Positions 8,729-17,364 of a stretch of DNA of 64,000 nt are shown piece after piece. Made by a program: the position numbers and the translations under genes. The DNA comes from Xanthomonas bonasiae. GTDB taxonomy: Bacteria > Pseudomonadota > Gammaproteobacteria > Xanthomonadales > Xanthomonadaceae. Positions within the stretch are counted from its first letter, which is position 1. The number at the start of each line of letters is the position of its first letter. The DNA lies in contig NZ_JAFIWB010000028.1 of NCBI RefSeq assembly GCF_017163705.1, positions 17,457-81,456 of the forward strand, read 5' to 3'. The notes under the pieces were generated by a model. That model ran no database searches, had not been told where the DNA came from, and worked only from the letters and a program-made list of their open reading frames with translations.

Positions 8729-10021
8729 TCAGCCCGCGTCGCGCAGCCGCTGCAGCGCGGCCAGCACGGCTTCGGCGGGCACCGCCAGACTGAGTTCTGC
8801 GGTCTGCAGCGCATCGGCGCGATCGGCCTGCTTGAGCGCGCCGATCACGCGCCCGGCGTCGCGCGGCGACGCGAAACCGCCGCTCTGCAGCAGCAGCGCG
8901 CCTTCGCCGTCGAGCAGCTTGAAGTAGAAGCAGCCGTCGCCTTCGCGGTACTGCTTGAAGCTCGGCAACGCCTGCCTGGCCGCGGCGGCATCGGCGTGCC
9001 CGGCCTCGCGCAGCGACAGGTCGCGCAGGCCCACCGCGTGCCGCAATTCGGCCAGGAACGGCGTGGCATAGCGCGCGCGCAGGCGCTGCGCGTTGTCGCG
9101 CAGGATCGCCTCGATATCGCCCGGCCGCGCCATCAGCGCCTCGTAGCGCTCGCGCATCGGCGCGATCTCCGCATCGATGCGCGCGAACAGCTGCTGCTTG
9201 GCCTCACCCCAGCCGATGCCGCCGGCGAAGGCCTGCGCGAACGCGGCGGTCTCCTCGTCGCTGGCGAAGGCCTGGTACAGTTGGAACAGCGCCGAGCCCT
9301 CGGTGTCCTTCGGCTCGCCCGGCGCGCGCGAATCGGTGACGATGGAGAACACCCGCTTCTTCAGTTCCTCGCGCGGGGCGAACAACGGAATCGTGTTGTC
9401 GTAGCTCTTGCTCATCTTGCGCCCGTCCAAGCCGGGCAAGGTGGCCACGTTCTCGTCGATCAGCGCTTCGGGCAGGGTGAAATAGTCGCGACCGTAGACG
9501 TGGTTGAAACGCTGGCCGAAATCGCGCGCCATCTCGATGTGCTGGATCTGGTCGCGGCCCACCGGCACCTGCTGCGCGTTGAACAGCAGGATGTCGGCGG
9601 CCATCAGCACCGGATACATGAACAATCCGGCGCTGACCCCGGCATCGTCGTCCTCGCCGTCGGCGCGGTTCTTGTCCACCGCCGCCTTGTAGGCGTGGGC
9701 GCGGTTGAGGATGCCCTTGCCGGCGACGCAGGTCAGGAACCAGGTCAGCTCGTTGGTTTCCGGCACGTCCGACTGGCGGTAGAACCACACCTTCGACGGG
9801 TCCAGCCCGGCCGCCAGCCACGAGGCGGCGATCTCCAGGGTCGAGCGCTGGGTGCGCGCCGGATCCTGCGCCTTGATCAGGCTGTGCAGGTCGGCCAGGA
9901 AATAGAAGCTCTCGATGCCGGGGCGCAGGCTGGCCTGCAATGCCGGGCGGATCGCGCCGACGTAGTTGCCCAGGTGCGGGGTGCCGGAGGTGGTGATGCC
10001 GGTAAGGACGCGGGTGGTCAT
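8729..10021 (-). CDS. trpS: Tryptophanyl-tRNA synthetase
   Basis: A 430-residue class I aminoacyl-tRNA synthetase that charges tRNA-Trp in the cytoplasm. The HIGH-type motif is TPHLGNYVGAI near residue 15; KMSKS is intact as GRKMSKSYDN near 203. ADILLFNAQQVPVGRDQIQH is typical of bacterial TrpS. At 430 residues it is about 95 longer than the E. coli enzyme. The extra C-terminal part (FKQYREGDGCFYFKLLDG and onwards) looks like a small beta-rich appended domain, and I recall a similar extension in Pseudomonas TrpS. A REP hairpin follows the gene. Confidence 0.95.
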   Translation of the reverse strand: MTTRVLTGITTSGTPHLGNYVGAIRPALQASLRPGIESFYFLADLHSLIKAQDPARTQRSTLEIAASWLAAGLDPSKVWFYRQSDVPETNELTWFLTCVAGKGILNRAHAYKAAVDKNRADGEDDDAGVSAGLFMYPVLMAADILLFNAQQVPVGRDQIQHIEMARDFGQRFNHVYGRDYFTLPEALIDENVATLPGLDGRKMSKSYDNTIPLFAPREELKKRVFSIVTDSRAPGEPKDTEGSALFQLYQAFASDEETAAFAQAFAGGIGWGEAKQQLFARIDAEIAPMRERYEALMARPGDIEAILRDNAQRLRARYATPFLAELRHAVGLRDLSLREAGHADAAAARQALPSFKQYREGDGCFYFKLLDGEGALLLQSGGFASPRDAGRVIGALKQADRADALQTAELSLAVPAEAVLAALQRLRDAG

Positions 10022-10131
10022 GCGGGGAATCGACGGCCAGAAGAAAACCCGGCGAGTTTAACCGCTGCGCGGCAACCCCGTTCCGGCGCCTGGCGCGTTC
10101 AACAGCAGGTCCCTTCCGTGGAGTCGCCGTG

Positions 10132-10986
10132 ATGCGCAAGCCCGCCCGCCTGTTTTTTTCGACCCGCCCGATCGGCCCGATCTCGATCGCCTTGCTGTGC
10201 ATCGGCCTGTTGTGCGGTTTCCGCCCCTACCCCGCGCCGCCCGCATCCGCCCCGCTGGTGGAGCTGAGCGTGATCGACCGCGACGCCGGCGGCGCCGATC
10301 TGCCGCAGTATGTGCAGCGCGGCCAGCGCTGGATCGCCGCCGCGCCCGGCCACCGCTATGCGCTGCGCCTGACCAACCGCAGCGGCCGCCGCGTGCTGGC
10401 GGTGCTGTCGGTGGATGGGGTCAACGCGGTCAGCGGCCAGACCGCGGCCAGCGACCAGCGCGGCTACGTGCTGGCGCCGTGGCAGAGCACCGAGATCGCC
10501 GGCTGGCGCAAGTCGCAGCGCGAGATCGCGCAGTTCGTGTTCACCGACCTTGCCGACAGCTACGCCGCGCGCACCGGCCGCCCCGACAACGTCGGCGTGA
10601 TCGGCATGGCGGTGTTCGAGGAAGCGCCGACGATCGTGCCGCAGGCGAGCGTCGAGCAGGACAGCGAACAGCGGTACGGCGAGCGCGCCGCGGCGCCGGT
10701 AGCAGCCGCGCCCGCTGCCGCCGCACGCGCGCAGGAAAGCGACGCGGCGCAGGGCAAGATGCAGCGCCTGGGCACCGGCCATGGCGAACGCGAATGGTCG
10801 CCGTCCACCGTCACCGAGTTCGAACGCGCCAGCGACGTGCCGCGGCAGCGCCTGCAGCTGCGCTACGACAGCCATGCGCGGCTGGTCGCGCGCGGGGTGA
10901 TCCCGCGGCCGCGCCCCTACCCGCGCGTGGCCGACGTCCCGCAGGCCTTCCCCGGCGACTTCGTGCCGGATCCGCCGGCGCGCTGA
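10132..10986 (+). CDS. Conserved hypothetical exported protein
   Basis: A 284-residue protein with an N-terminal hydrophobic segment (about residues 13-28) that could be a signal anchor. Residues 40-165 form a plausible folded domain (VELSVIDRDAGGADLPQY, YALRLTNRSGRRVLAVLS, then GYVLAPWQSTEIAGWRKS). This is followed by an Ala-rich linker and a tail with an RPRPYP motif. I do not recognise a family. A GTG lies directly before the ATG at 10132; the ATG is preferred. It is followed by a bidirectional terminator shared with the convergent csbD-like gene. Confidence 0.65.
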   Translation: MRKPARLFFSTRPIGPISIALLCIGLLCGFRPYPAPPASAPLVELSVIDRDAGGADLPQYVQRGQRWIAAAPGHRYALRLTNRSGRRVLAVLSVDGVNAVSGQTAASDQRGYVLAPWQSTEIAGWRKSQREIAQFVFTDLADSYAARTGRPDNVGVIGMAVFEEAPTIVPQASVEQDSEQRYGERAAAPVAAAPAAAARAQESDAAQGKMQRLGTGHGEREWSPSTVTEFERASDVPRQRLQLRYDSHARLVARGVIPRPRPYPRVADVPQAFPGDFVPDPPAR

Positions 10987-11008
10987 GCCTGCACGACCGC
11001 GCAAAAAC

Positions 11009-11033
11009 AAACGGGCCGCATCGCGGCCCGTTT
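11009..11033. terminator. Bidirectional intrinsic terminator
   Basis: A perfect 11-bp stem (AAACGGGCCGC at 11009-11019 with its complement at 11023-11033) and a 3-base loop. It reads into TTT on the plus strand and into a T-rich run on the minus strand. It lies between the convergent hypothetical gene (10132-10986) and the csbD-like gene, so it can end both transcripts. Confidence 0.85.
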
Positions 11034-11056
11034 CTGCGTAGAGCACATCGAGCGCC

Positions 11057-11272
11057 TCAGTCGCGGTATTCCTTGCCCAGGCCGTCCTGGAAGGTGCGCA
11101 CTTCCTTCTCGGCGCGGTCGCGATCCCAGCCGTAGCGTTCCTGCAGCTTGCCCGACAGGTACTGCGCATTGCCGGTGGCCACGTCGAAATCGTCGTCGGT
11201 CAGGTCGCCCCACTGCGCCTTGATCTTGCCCTTGAGCTGGGTCCACTTGCCGGAAATGATGTCTTTGTTCAT
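11057..11272 (-). CDS. CsbD-family stress protein
   Basis: A 71-residue hydrophilic protein starting [18 protein letters not shown], with [15 protein letters not shown] in the centre and [16 protein letters not shown] at the end. This is the standard CsbD/YjbJ pattern at the usual family length. CsbD proteins accumulate under general stress; the molecular role is unclear. The start at 11272 is preceded by GAGAG. Next upstream on the same strand are two entericidin-like lipoprotein genes, and together they look like an envelope or osmotic stress cluster. Confidence 0.9.
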   Translation of the reverse strand: MNKDIISGKWTQLKGKIKAQWGDLTDDDFDVATGNAQYLSGKLQERYGWDRDRAEKEVRTFQDGLGKEYRD

Positions 11273-11421
11273 AGCATCGCTCTCGTTGGAGGTGGGCGGC
11301 GATTGCACCGCGCGCACAGCATTGCGCCTGCGCCGTTGCCGATCGATCAATGCGCCGTCAACGGCGCATGAGTGCGATGAATCGTTTAGCGCCAAACTAT
11401 CGATGCGCGCTGAAAAACGCG

Positions 11422-11451
11422 CAAAAAAAACGGGCCGGCAAGCCGACCCGT
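11422..11451 (-). terminator. Intrinsic terminator after the entericidin-like gene
   Basis: On the minus strand, ACGGGTCGGC and GCCGGCCCGT pair (one G-T wobble, TT loop) and run into eight or more T residues. It sits 23 bp past the stop codon of the lipoprotein gene at 11474-11608. Confidence 0.85.
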
Positions 11452-11473
11452 CTTTCGTCACCGAGCGCTGGGC

Positions 11474-11608
11474 TCAGTTCTTGGCAGCGTCTTCGACCTT
11501 CTCGCCGGCGCTCTTCACGTCCTTGCCGGCACCGGCAACCGTGTTGCAGCCCGACAGCAGGCCCACCGAAAACATCGCCAGCAGCATCCACGCAAAAGTA
11601 CGCTTCAT
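11474..11608 (-). CDS. Entericidin A/B-family small lipoprotein
   Basis: A 44-residue lipoprotein precursor: MKRTFAWMLLAMFSVGLLSGC, with lipobox L-S-G-C so the cysteine at 21 becomes the lipidated N-terminus, then NTVAGAGKDVKSAGEKVEDA. This NT-AGAGKD-K-AG pattern is the entericidin signature. Entericidins are small envelope lipoproteins induced in stationary phase or osmotic stress. AAGGAG precedes the start. A strong terminator follows, so it is probably expressed on its own. Confidence 0.88.
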   Translation of the reverse strand: MKRTFAWMLLAMFSVGLLSGCNTVAGAGKDVKSAGEKVEDAAKN

Positions 11609-11707
11609 AGGTCTCACTCCTTCTTGGTCATGGGAACGCGGCATAGGTGGCCGCGCGGGGTTACGCATTGGGTAATCGGTCAACGCCAAACCACTGCGGA
11701 CGATCGA

Positions 11708-11860
11708 TCAGCACTTGCCGTCTTTGCAATCGTCGGCTTTGGTTTCCACCTTATCGCCGGCCTTCTGCATGTCCTTGCCGGCACCGGCCATGGTGTTGCA
11801 GCCAGTCAGCATGCCCCCGCAGAACAGGGTCAGCATCATCAAGGTGAGCAGTCGCTTCAT
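11708..11860 (-). CDS. Second entericidin-like lipoprotein, Cys-tailed
   Basis: A 50-residue lipoprotein precursor, MKRLLTLMMLTLFCGGMLTG followed by CNTMAGAGKDMQKAGDKVE. The lipobox is L-T-G-C with the lipidated cysteine at 21. It is a paralogue of the gene at 11474 but ends in a distinct KADDCKDGKC tail with two cysteines. An adjacent in-frame ATG at 11863 is possible; GAGGA upstream fits the 11860 start slightly better. It is easily missed by annotation because of its size. Confidence 0.82.
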   Translation of the reverse strand: MKRLLTLMMLTLFCGGMLTGCNTMAGAGKDMQKAGDKVETKADDCKDGKC

Positions 11861-12005
11861 CATGGAGTCCTCGCAGTGGATCGGGTCTGGGTGGTCGCGG
11901 CGATAGCCGTTGCCGAACTACCGTCTGGCGGTGAATCTGACTTCACGACTGTGGATTTCACGTGAATGAAGCGTGGCAATATTCAGTTTCGCGCTGAAAC
12001 CCGCG

Positions 12006-12929
12006 TCAATCGCGCATCAGCGTGGACTTGCCGAACAGGCTCTCGACCAGGTCCACCGCCAGCTCGGCAGTCAGATTGCGATGGTCCAGCACCGGATTGA
12101 GCTCCACGATGTCCAGCGACCCCATGCGTCCGCTGTCGGCGATCATCTCCATCACCAATTGCGCTTCGCGGTAATTCGGCCCGCCGGGCACGGTGGTGCC
12201 GACGCCGGGAGCGATGCTCGGGTCGAGGAAATCCACGTCGAAACTGACGTGCAGGTGCGTGTCCGCGTCCAGCCCGTCCAGCGCCGCCTCCATGGTCCGC
12301 TTCATGCCCATCTCGTCGATGTAGCGCATGTCGTACACGTCGATGCGGTGCTGCTTGATCAGCCGCTTCTCGTCCGGATCCACCGAGCGGATGCCGATCT
12401 GGCGGACCTGCTCCGGGCGCAGCGCCGGCGCGGCGCCGCCCAGTTCGGTCAGCGCCTGCGGCCCCAGCCCGCACAGGCAGGCCACGGGCATGCCGTGCAC
12501 GTTGCCCGACGGGGTCACCTCACTGGTATTGAAGTCCGAATGCGCGTCCAGCCACAGCACCCGCAGCTTGCGCCCCTGCTCGCGGCAATGCCGCGCCACC
12601 GCAGTGATCGAGCCGATGCCCAGGCAATGATCGCCGCCGAGCATGATCGGCATGCGCCCGGCGCGCAGCTCGGCGTAGCTGGCCTCCATCAGCGCGCGGT
12701 TCCAGGCCACCACTTCGTCCAGGTGGCGATAGCCGGCGACCGGGGATTGCCACGGGTTGCGCGGACCGTCGAGGTTGCCCAGGTCGCGCACCTCGATGCC
12801 GCGATTGGCCAGCGCCTCGTGCAGGCCGGCGATGCGCAGCGCCTCCGGCCCCATGCGCGCGCCGCGATGCCCGGCACCGATGTCGGTGGGAACGCCGATC
12901 AGGGACACCGGCAGAAAAGAGGAATTCAT
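12006..12929 (-). CDS. rocF: Arginase
   Basis: A 307-residue ureohydrolase that splits arginine to ornithine and urea in the cytoplasm. The three metal-binding motifs are present: GGDHCLGIGS near residue 97, DAHSDFN near 126 (with VHGMP after it) and SFDVDFLDPSIAP near 228. The active-site insert NPVLD also fits. The N-terminal VSLIGVPTDIGAGHRGARMG is typical of arginases rather than agmatinases. GGAG lies upstream of the ATG at 12929. It stands alone on the minus strand. Confidence 0.92.
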   Translation of the reverse strand: MNSSFLPVSLIGVPTDIGAGHRGARMGPEALRIAGLHEALANRGIEVRDLGNLDGPRNPWQSPVAGYRHLDEVVAWNRALMEASYAELRAGRMPIMLGGDHCLGIGSITAVARHCREQGRKLRVLWLDAHSDFNTSEVTPSGNVHGMPVACLCGLGPQALTELGGAAPALRPEQVRQIGIRSVDPDEKRLIKQHRIDVYDMRYIDEMGMKRTMEAALDGLDADTHLHVSFDVDFLDPSIAPGVGTTVPGGPNYREAQLVMEMIADSGRMGSLDIVELNPVLDHRNLTAELAVDLVESLFGKSTLMRD

Positions 12930-13142
12930 GCGGACGCGCTCCAGCGAAAAATGTGCGCCAGTCTAGCGAGCCGCCCGCGGCGCGACCCGCCGCGGCGCAG
13001 CAGGCCGAGCGCCGGCCGTGTGCGGCCGGTTGCCGGAAACACGCGCAAATGCAGCGCTGCAGCGTGCTTGCGCACGAGATCGACACGAGGAGGGCGCAGC
13101 GTGACGCGGGCCTGCGCGATGCGCTGCATGAAGACTGAAGAG

Positions 13143-13218
13143 TGGTGCCGCTTGTCCGAATCGAACGGACGACCTACTGATTACAAATCAGTTGCTCTAC
13201 CGACTGAGCTAAAGCGGC
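13143..13218 (-). tRNA. tRNA-Thr(TGT)
   Basis: A complete 76-base tRNA on the minus strand. The acceptor GCCGCTT pairs with AAGCGGC, the D arm is AGCTCAGTCGGTAGAGC, and the anticodon arm ACTGA-TTTGTAA-TCAGT gives anticodon TGT (threonine, ACA codons). The T arm is GTCCG-TTCGATT-CGGAC, the discriminator is A, and CCA is encoded. It lies downstream of the SPOR gene on the same strand. There is no integrase or direct repeat beside it to suggest an attachment site. Confidence 0.97.
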
Positions 13219-13351
13219 ACGAGGACTGCAGCGCCCGCGCTGCGGGCCGTCGCAGTCTACCTGCTGGCAGGCCGTTGCGGCACATCGCGGCGGTGCTGCG
13301 GGACTGCGATCCGCAGGGCGCACGAGGCCGAAACAACCGCAGCGCGGCATT

Positions 13352-14182
13352 CTAGCGCAGCGTGGCGCAGTCCAGCGCGCGTTGCCGCTGCGCGCCGAGT
13401 TGCCGGCGCAGCGCCGCGGCCTGCGCCGCGGAGTCGGTCCGCAGGTCCAGCCACCAGCGCGACTGGCCGCTGCCGCCGCTGGGAATCAGATCGACGTTGA
13501 AGCCGGCCTTGGCCAGTTCGGCCTTGCGACGTTCGGCGCCTTCGCGGCTGCGGTACTGGCCCAGGGCGATGGCATTGCCGGCATCGCCCTGGCGAATCGG
13601 GTAGTAGTCGCGGATGCCGGCGGCGACGATGCGATCGACCGCCGCCTTGACCCCGTCCTCGCCGCCGATGGTCGGCAGCAGTACGCGGAAACTGGTGGCG
13701 TCGCCGTCGCTGACCTCGCGCAGGCGCGGGCGCGGTGCGGCACCGAGTGCGGCGGCTGCCGTCTCGGCCGCGGCGCGGTCCGGATATGGGCCCAGGCTCA
13801 GGCACACGGGGGCGGCGGCAGGCTCGGCGGCGGGAGCCGCTGCGACGCTGGGCGCTTTGAGCTGCTGCGGCGGCGGCGCAGCGGCGGCGGGCACTGCGGT
13901 GGTCGCAGGCGCGTCCGCAGCCGGCGCAGCGACGACCGGAGCGGCAGCGTCCGGCACCGAGGCCGTGTGGACCGCTGGTGTCGGCGCCGCTGCGGAGGCA
14001 GCCGGCGCCGGAGACGCGGCCTGCGGCACCGCCGCGGACGCTGGCACCAATTGCAGCGTCGCCACGCCGGCCGGCAGCGCCGGCATCGGTGCCGGCGCCG
14101 GAGTCTGCGGCTGCGTCGCCCACCACAGCGCGACGCCGAGGTTGAGGATGGTCAGGACGACGAGCAGGGCGCGGACGAGCAT
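13352..14182 (-). CDS. SPOR-domain membrane protein
   Basis: A 276-residue protein: one N-terminal transmembrane helix (residues 4-22), a long Ala/Pro-rich periplasmic linker (30-150), and a C-terminal SPOR-like domain from about 150 (VCLSLGPYPDRAAAETAAAA, later IALGQYRSREGAERRKAELAK). SPOR domains bind denuded septal peptidoglycan, so a cell-division or wall-associated role is inferred. It is the third gene of the birA-coaX operon, 9 bp after coaX. Confidence 0.82.
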   Translation of the reverse strand: MLVRALLVVLTILNLGVALWWATQPQTPAPAPMPALPAGVATLQLVPASAAVPQAASPAPAASAAAPTPAVHTASVPDAAAPVVAAPAADAPATTAVPAAAAPPPQQLKAPSVAAAPAAEPAAAPVCLSLGPYPDRAAAETAAAALGAAPRPRLREVSDGDATSFRVLLPTIGGEDGVKAAVDRIVAAGIRDYYPIRQGDAGNAIALGQYRSREGAERRKAELAKAGFNVDLIPSGGSGQSRWWLDLRTDSAAQAAALRRQLGAQRQRALDCATLR

Positions 14183-14191
14183 GCGCGGATT

Positions 14192-14928
14192 CTACCCGGC
14201 GGACCCGGCCGCGGCGTGCGCCTGCGCCCACAGCGCGAGCCCGTCCAGCACCAGCGATGACCGCTGCTCGGCCGCCGGCAACGCATGCAGCAATGGCGGT
14301 GCGCCGCCGCCGTGCAGCAGCAGCCGCGGCCGCCGCGCCAGCAGCGCCTCGCCCTGCTGCAGGCTGCGTTCGATCAGCGCCAGCGCCGCGCCGTCGCAGC
14401 CGGAGGCCAGCGCATCGGCGGTATCGGCGGCGAACTCGCGATAGTCGCCGCCCTCGGCCGGCAGTTGCGCCGCGCGCTGCTGCAGGGCCTGGCGCATCGT
14501 GGTCGGCGACGGCGCGATGCGCCCGCCGTGGTGCAGGCCGTCGCGATCGAGCAGGTCCAGGGTCAGCGCGGTGCCGACCCCGACCACCAGCACGTCGCCG
14601 TCGCCGTGCGCGGCGAGCAGCGCCAAAAAGCGGTCCACGCCGAACTTGTGCGGCTGCGCATAGGCGATGCGCACGCCGGCGCAGACCGCCTCGGTGCGCG
14701 CCACCCGCACCTGCGCGAAGCGGGCGCGCAAGGCATCCAGCACGGTCGCGGTCAGTGCCGGCGCGGCGACGCTGGCGACATAGGCGGTGTCGCCGCGCGG
14801 CAGCGCCGCCACCGCGGCCGCGTCCATCGCTTCGGCGCCGTGCGGCCAGGCCTGCACCGCGGCGGCGCGGCCGCGTTCCAGCGCGGCGAACTTGAAGCGC
14901 GAATTGCCCAGGTCGAACAACCAGTCGC

Positions 14929-14932
<4 letters not shown>
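14192..14932 (-). CDS. coaX: Type III pantothenate kinase
   Basis: A 246-residue CoaX that phosphorylates pantothenate as the first step of CoA synthesis. The ASKHA-fold motifs are the P-loop-like FDLGNSRFKF at the N-terminus, PHKFGVDRFLALLAA with the catalytic aspartate near residue 100, VGVGTALTLDLL, and GGRIAPS. Type III enzymes are not feedback-inhibited by CoA and need a monovalent cation. Its ATG overlaps the birA stop by 4 bp (ATGA); birA-coaX is a common arrangement in gamma- and betaproteobacteria. Confidence 0.93.
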
Positions 14933-15900
<968 letters not shown>

Positions 15901-16019
15901 GCCGATTCCATCGCCTCGAATCGGAAAATTATGCGGGAAGCGCCGTCCCCGCGCCCAGCGCCGGCCCTGCACCGGGTGAAAACCGCGTTAGAATCGGGAT
16001 TCACCGCCGTTCGCCCTGG

Positions 16020-16301
16020 ATGCCGACGATGCGCCGCTCCCTGCCGTGCCTGATCCTGCTGTTGCTCCCGCTGGCCGCCGTCCACGCGTCCGAAGCGCTG
16101 GTGAGCAAGCAGCGCAACGACTGCGTCTACGCCGACAACACCGACGCGGACGCCGCCCAGGCACGTCCGGCTTCGACGGCACGCCCGCCCGCCGCGGCGG
16201 CCAAGCCGGCGGCACCGAGCGGCGGCGGCAGCGACAGCGACCTGGTGCCGCGCCTGCGCATGCCCAAGTGGCACAGCTTCCTGCCGGGGATGTTCCGCTG
16301 A
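16020..16301 (+). CDS. Hypothetical small exported protein
   Basis: A 93-residue protein with a signal peptide ending AAVHA (about residue 23), a short segment SEALVSKQRNDCVYADN, an Ala/Pro-rich middle, and a basic end RLRMPKWHSFLPGMF. I know of no family. A second ATG at 16029 is also possible. The proposed start of the next gene (mtfA-like) lies inside this gene's 3-prime end in another frame, so the two are probably co-transcribed. Confidence 0.6.
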   Translation: MPTMRRSLPCLILLLLPLAAVHASEALVSKQRNDCVYADNTDADAAQARPASTARPPAAAAKPAAPSGGGSDSDLVPRLRMPKWHSFLPGMFR

Positions 16302-17056
16302 TCCCACGCTGGTTGCGCTGGCTGCTGCCGGCGCCTGTTGCGATCGACGATGCGACCTGGCAGCTGGTGCGACAGCGCTGCGCGTGGGTGGCGGCACTGG
16401 ATGCGGAACGCGAGCAGCGGCTGCGTACGCTGGCGGCGCAATTCCTTCAGCAGAAGACCATCTCGCCGCTGGACGGGCTGACCCTGGATGCGGCGCAGCG
16501 CACCGTGCTGGCGGCGCTGTGCTGCCTGCCGTTGCTGGAGTTCGGTGCCGAGGGCCTGCGCGGCTGGTCGCAATTGCTGGTGTATCCGGACGCGTTCCGC
16601 GTGCAGCGCAGCCATGTCGATGCGGCCGGCGTGCTGCACGAGTGGGAAGACGAGCTGATCGGCGAATCCTGGGACAGCGGCCCGTTGATCCTGTCCTGGG
16701 CCGATGTACAGGCCGACCTGGACGACCCGCATGCCGGCTACTGCGTGGCGGTGCACGAGATGGCGCACAAGCTCGACGTGCTCGATGGCGCACTGGACGG
16801 CACGCCGCCGCTGCCGCGCGACTGGCAGCGGCGCTGGGCCGCGGATTTCCAGCGCAGCTACGACGCGTTCTGCAAGCGCGTGGACCGCGGCCGCGGCAGC
16901 GAGATCGACGCCTACGCCGCCGAGGCGCCGGAAGAATTCTTCGCGGTGGTCAGCGAATACCATTTCTCCGCGCCGCAGCGGCTGCAGCGCGAGATGCCGG
17001 ACGTGGCCGCGCATCTGACGCGGTTCTACGGCCGCTCCCCGTTCGCTGGCGCGTAA
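16268..17056 (+). CDS. mtfA: MtfA-like M90 zinc metallopeptidase
   Basis: A roughly 262-residue protein of the MtfA family. Visible are FLQQKTISPLDGLTLD, a core LCCLPLLEFG, a strand LLVYPDAF, the zinc motif VHEMAHKLDVLDG (HExxH) near residue 163, and EEFFAVVSEYHFSAP supplying the distal glutamate. E. coli MtfA is a cytoplasmic aminopeptidase that binds the repressor Mlc. There is no ATG in frame near the start: GTG at 16268 inside the upstream gene gives family-like length; CTG at 16298 and TTG at 16313 are alternatives. Confidence 0.85.
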   Translation: MAQLPAGDVPLIPRWLRWLLPAPVAIDDATWQLVRQRCAWVAALDAEREQRLRTLAAQFLQQKTISPLDGLTLDAAQRTVLAALCCLPLLEFGAEGLRGWSQLLVYPDAFRVQRSHVDAAGVLHEWEDELIGESWDSGPLILSWADVQADLDDPHAGYCVAVHEMAHKLDVLDGALDGTPPLPRDWQRRWAADFQRSYDAFCKRVDRGRGSEIDAYAAEAPEEFFAVVSEYHFSAPQRLQREMPDVAAHLTRFYGRSPFAGA

Positions 17057-17110
17057 GCGCGCGGCGTGAGAGGCGCGCAGGCGGCGATCGCGGCGTGACG
17101 AATGTCTTGC

Positions 17111-17324
17111 TGCAGGAGCGGCTTCAGCCGCGACGAACGAAGTCGGGAGCTGCACCGGCTTCGGACACTATCTGTCGGGGCTGAAGCCCCTCCTACAGGG
17201 CACCCAGCTGGCTGGCCGCTAGTCCCTTGTAGGAGCGGCTTCAGCCGCGACGAACGAAGTCGGGAACTGCACCGGCTCCGTACACTGTCTGTCGGGGCTG
17301 AAGCCCCTCCTACAGGGCACCCAG
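17111..17324. repeat. Tandem REP array, two composite units
   Basis: Two units starting at 17111 and 17228 (period 117 bp) with the same pair of palindromes, the same GAACGAAGTCGGGA linker and the same CACCCAGC end as the array at 3648-4112. It lies between the convergent mtfA-like and DUF1501 genes. Confidence 0.9.
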
Positions 17325-17364
17325 CCATCGCGCCGCCGCTCGTGCGGCGATGCCACAGCACAGC

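Noticed and set aside
13143..13218. tRNA-Thr as an integration site for a genomic island.
   Set aside because: No integrase, no direct repeat of the tRNA 3-prime end and normal housekeeping genes on both sides.
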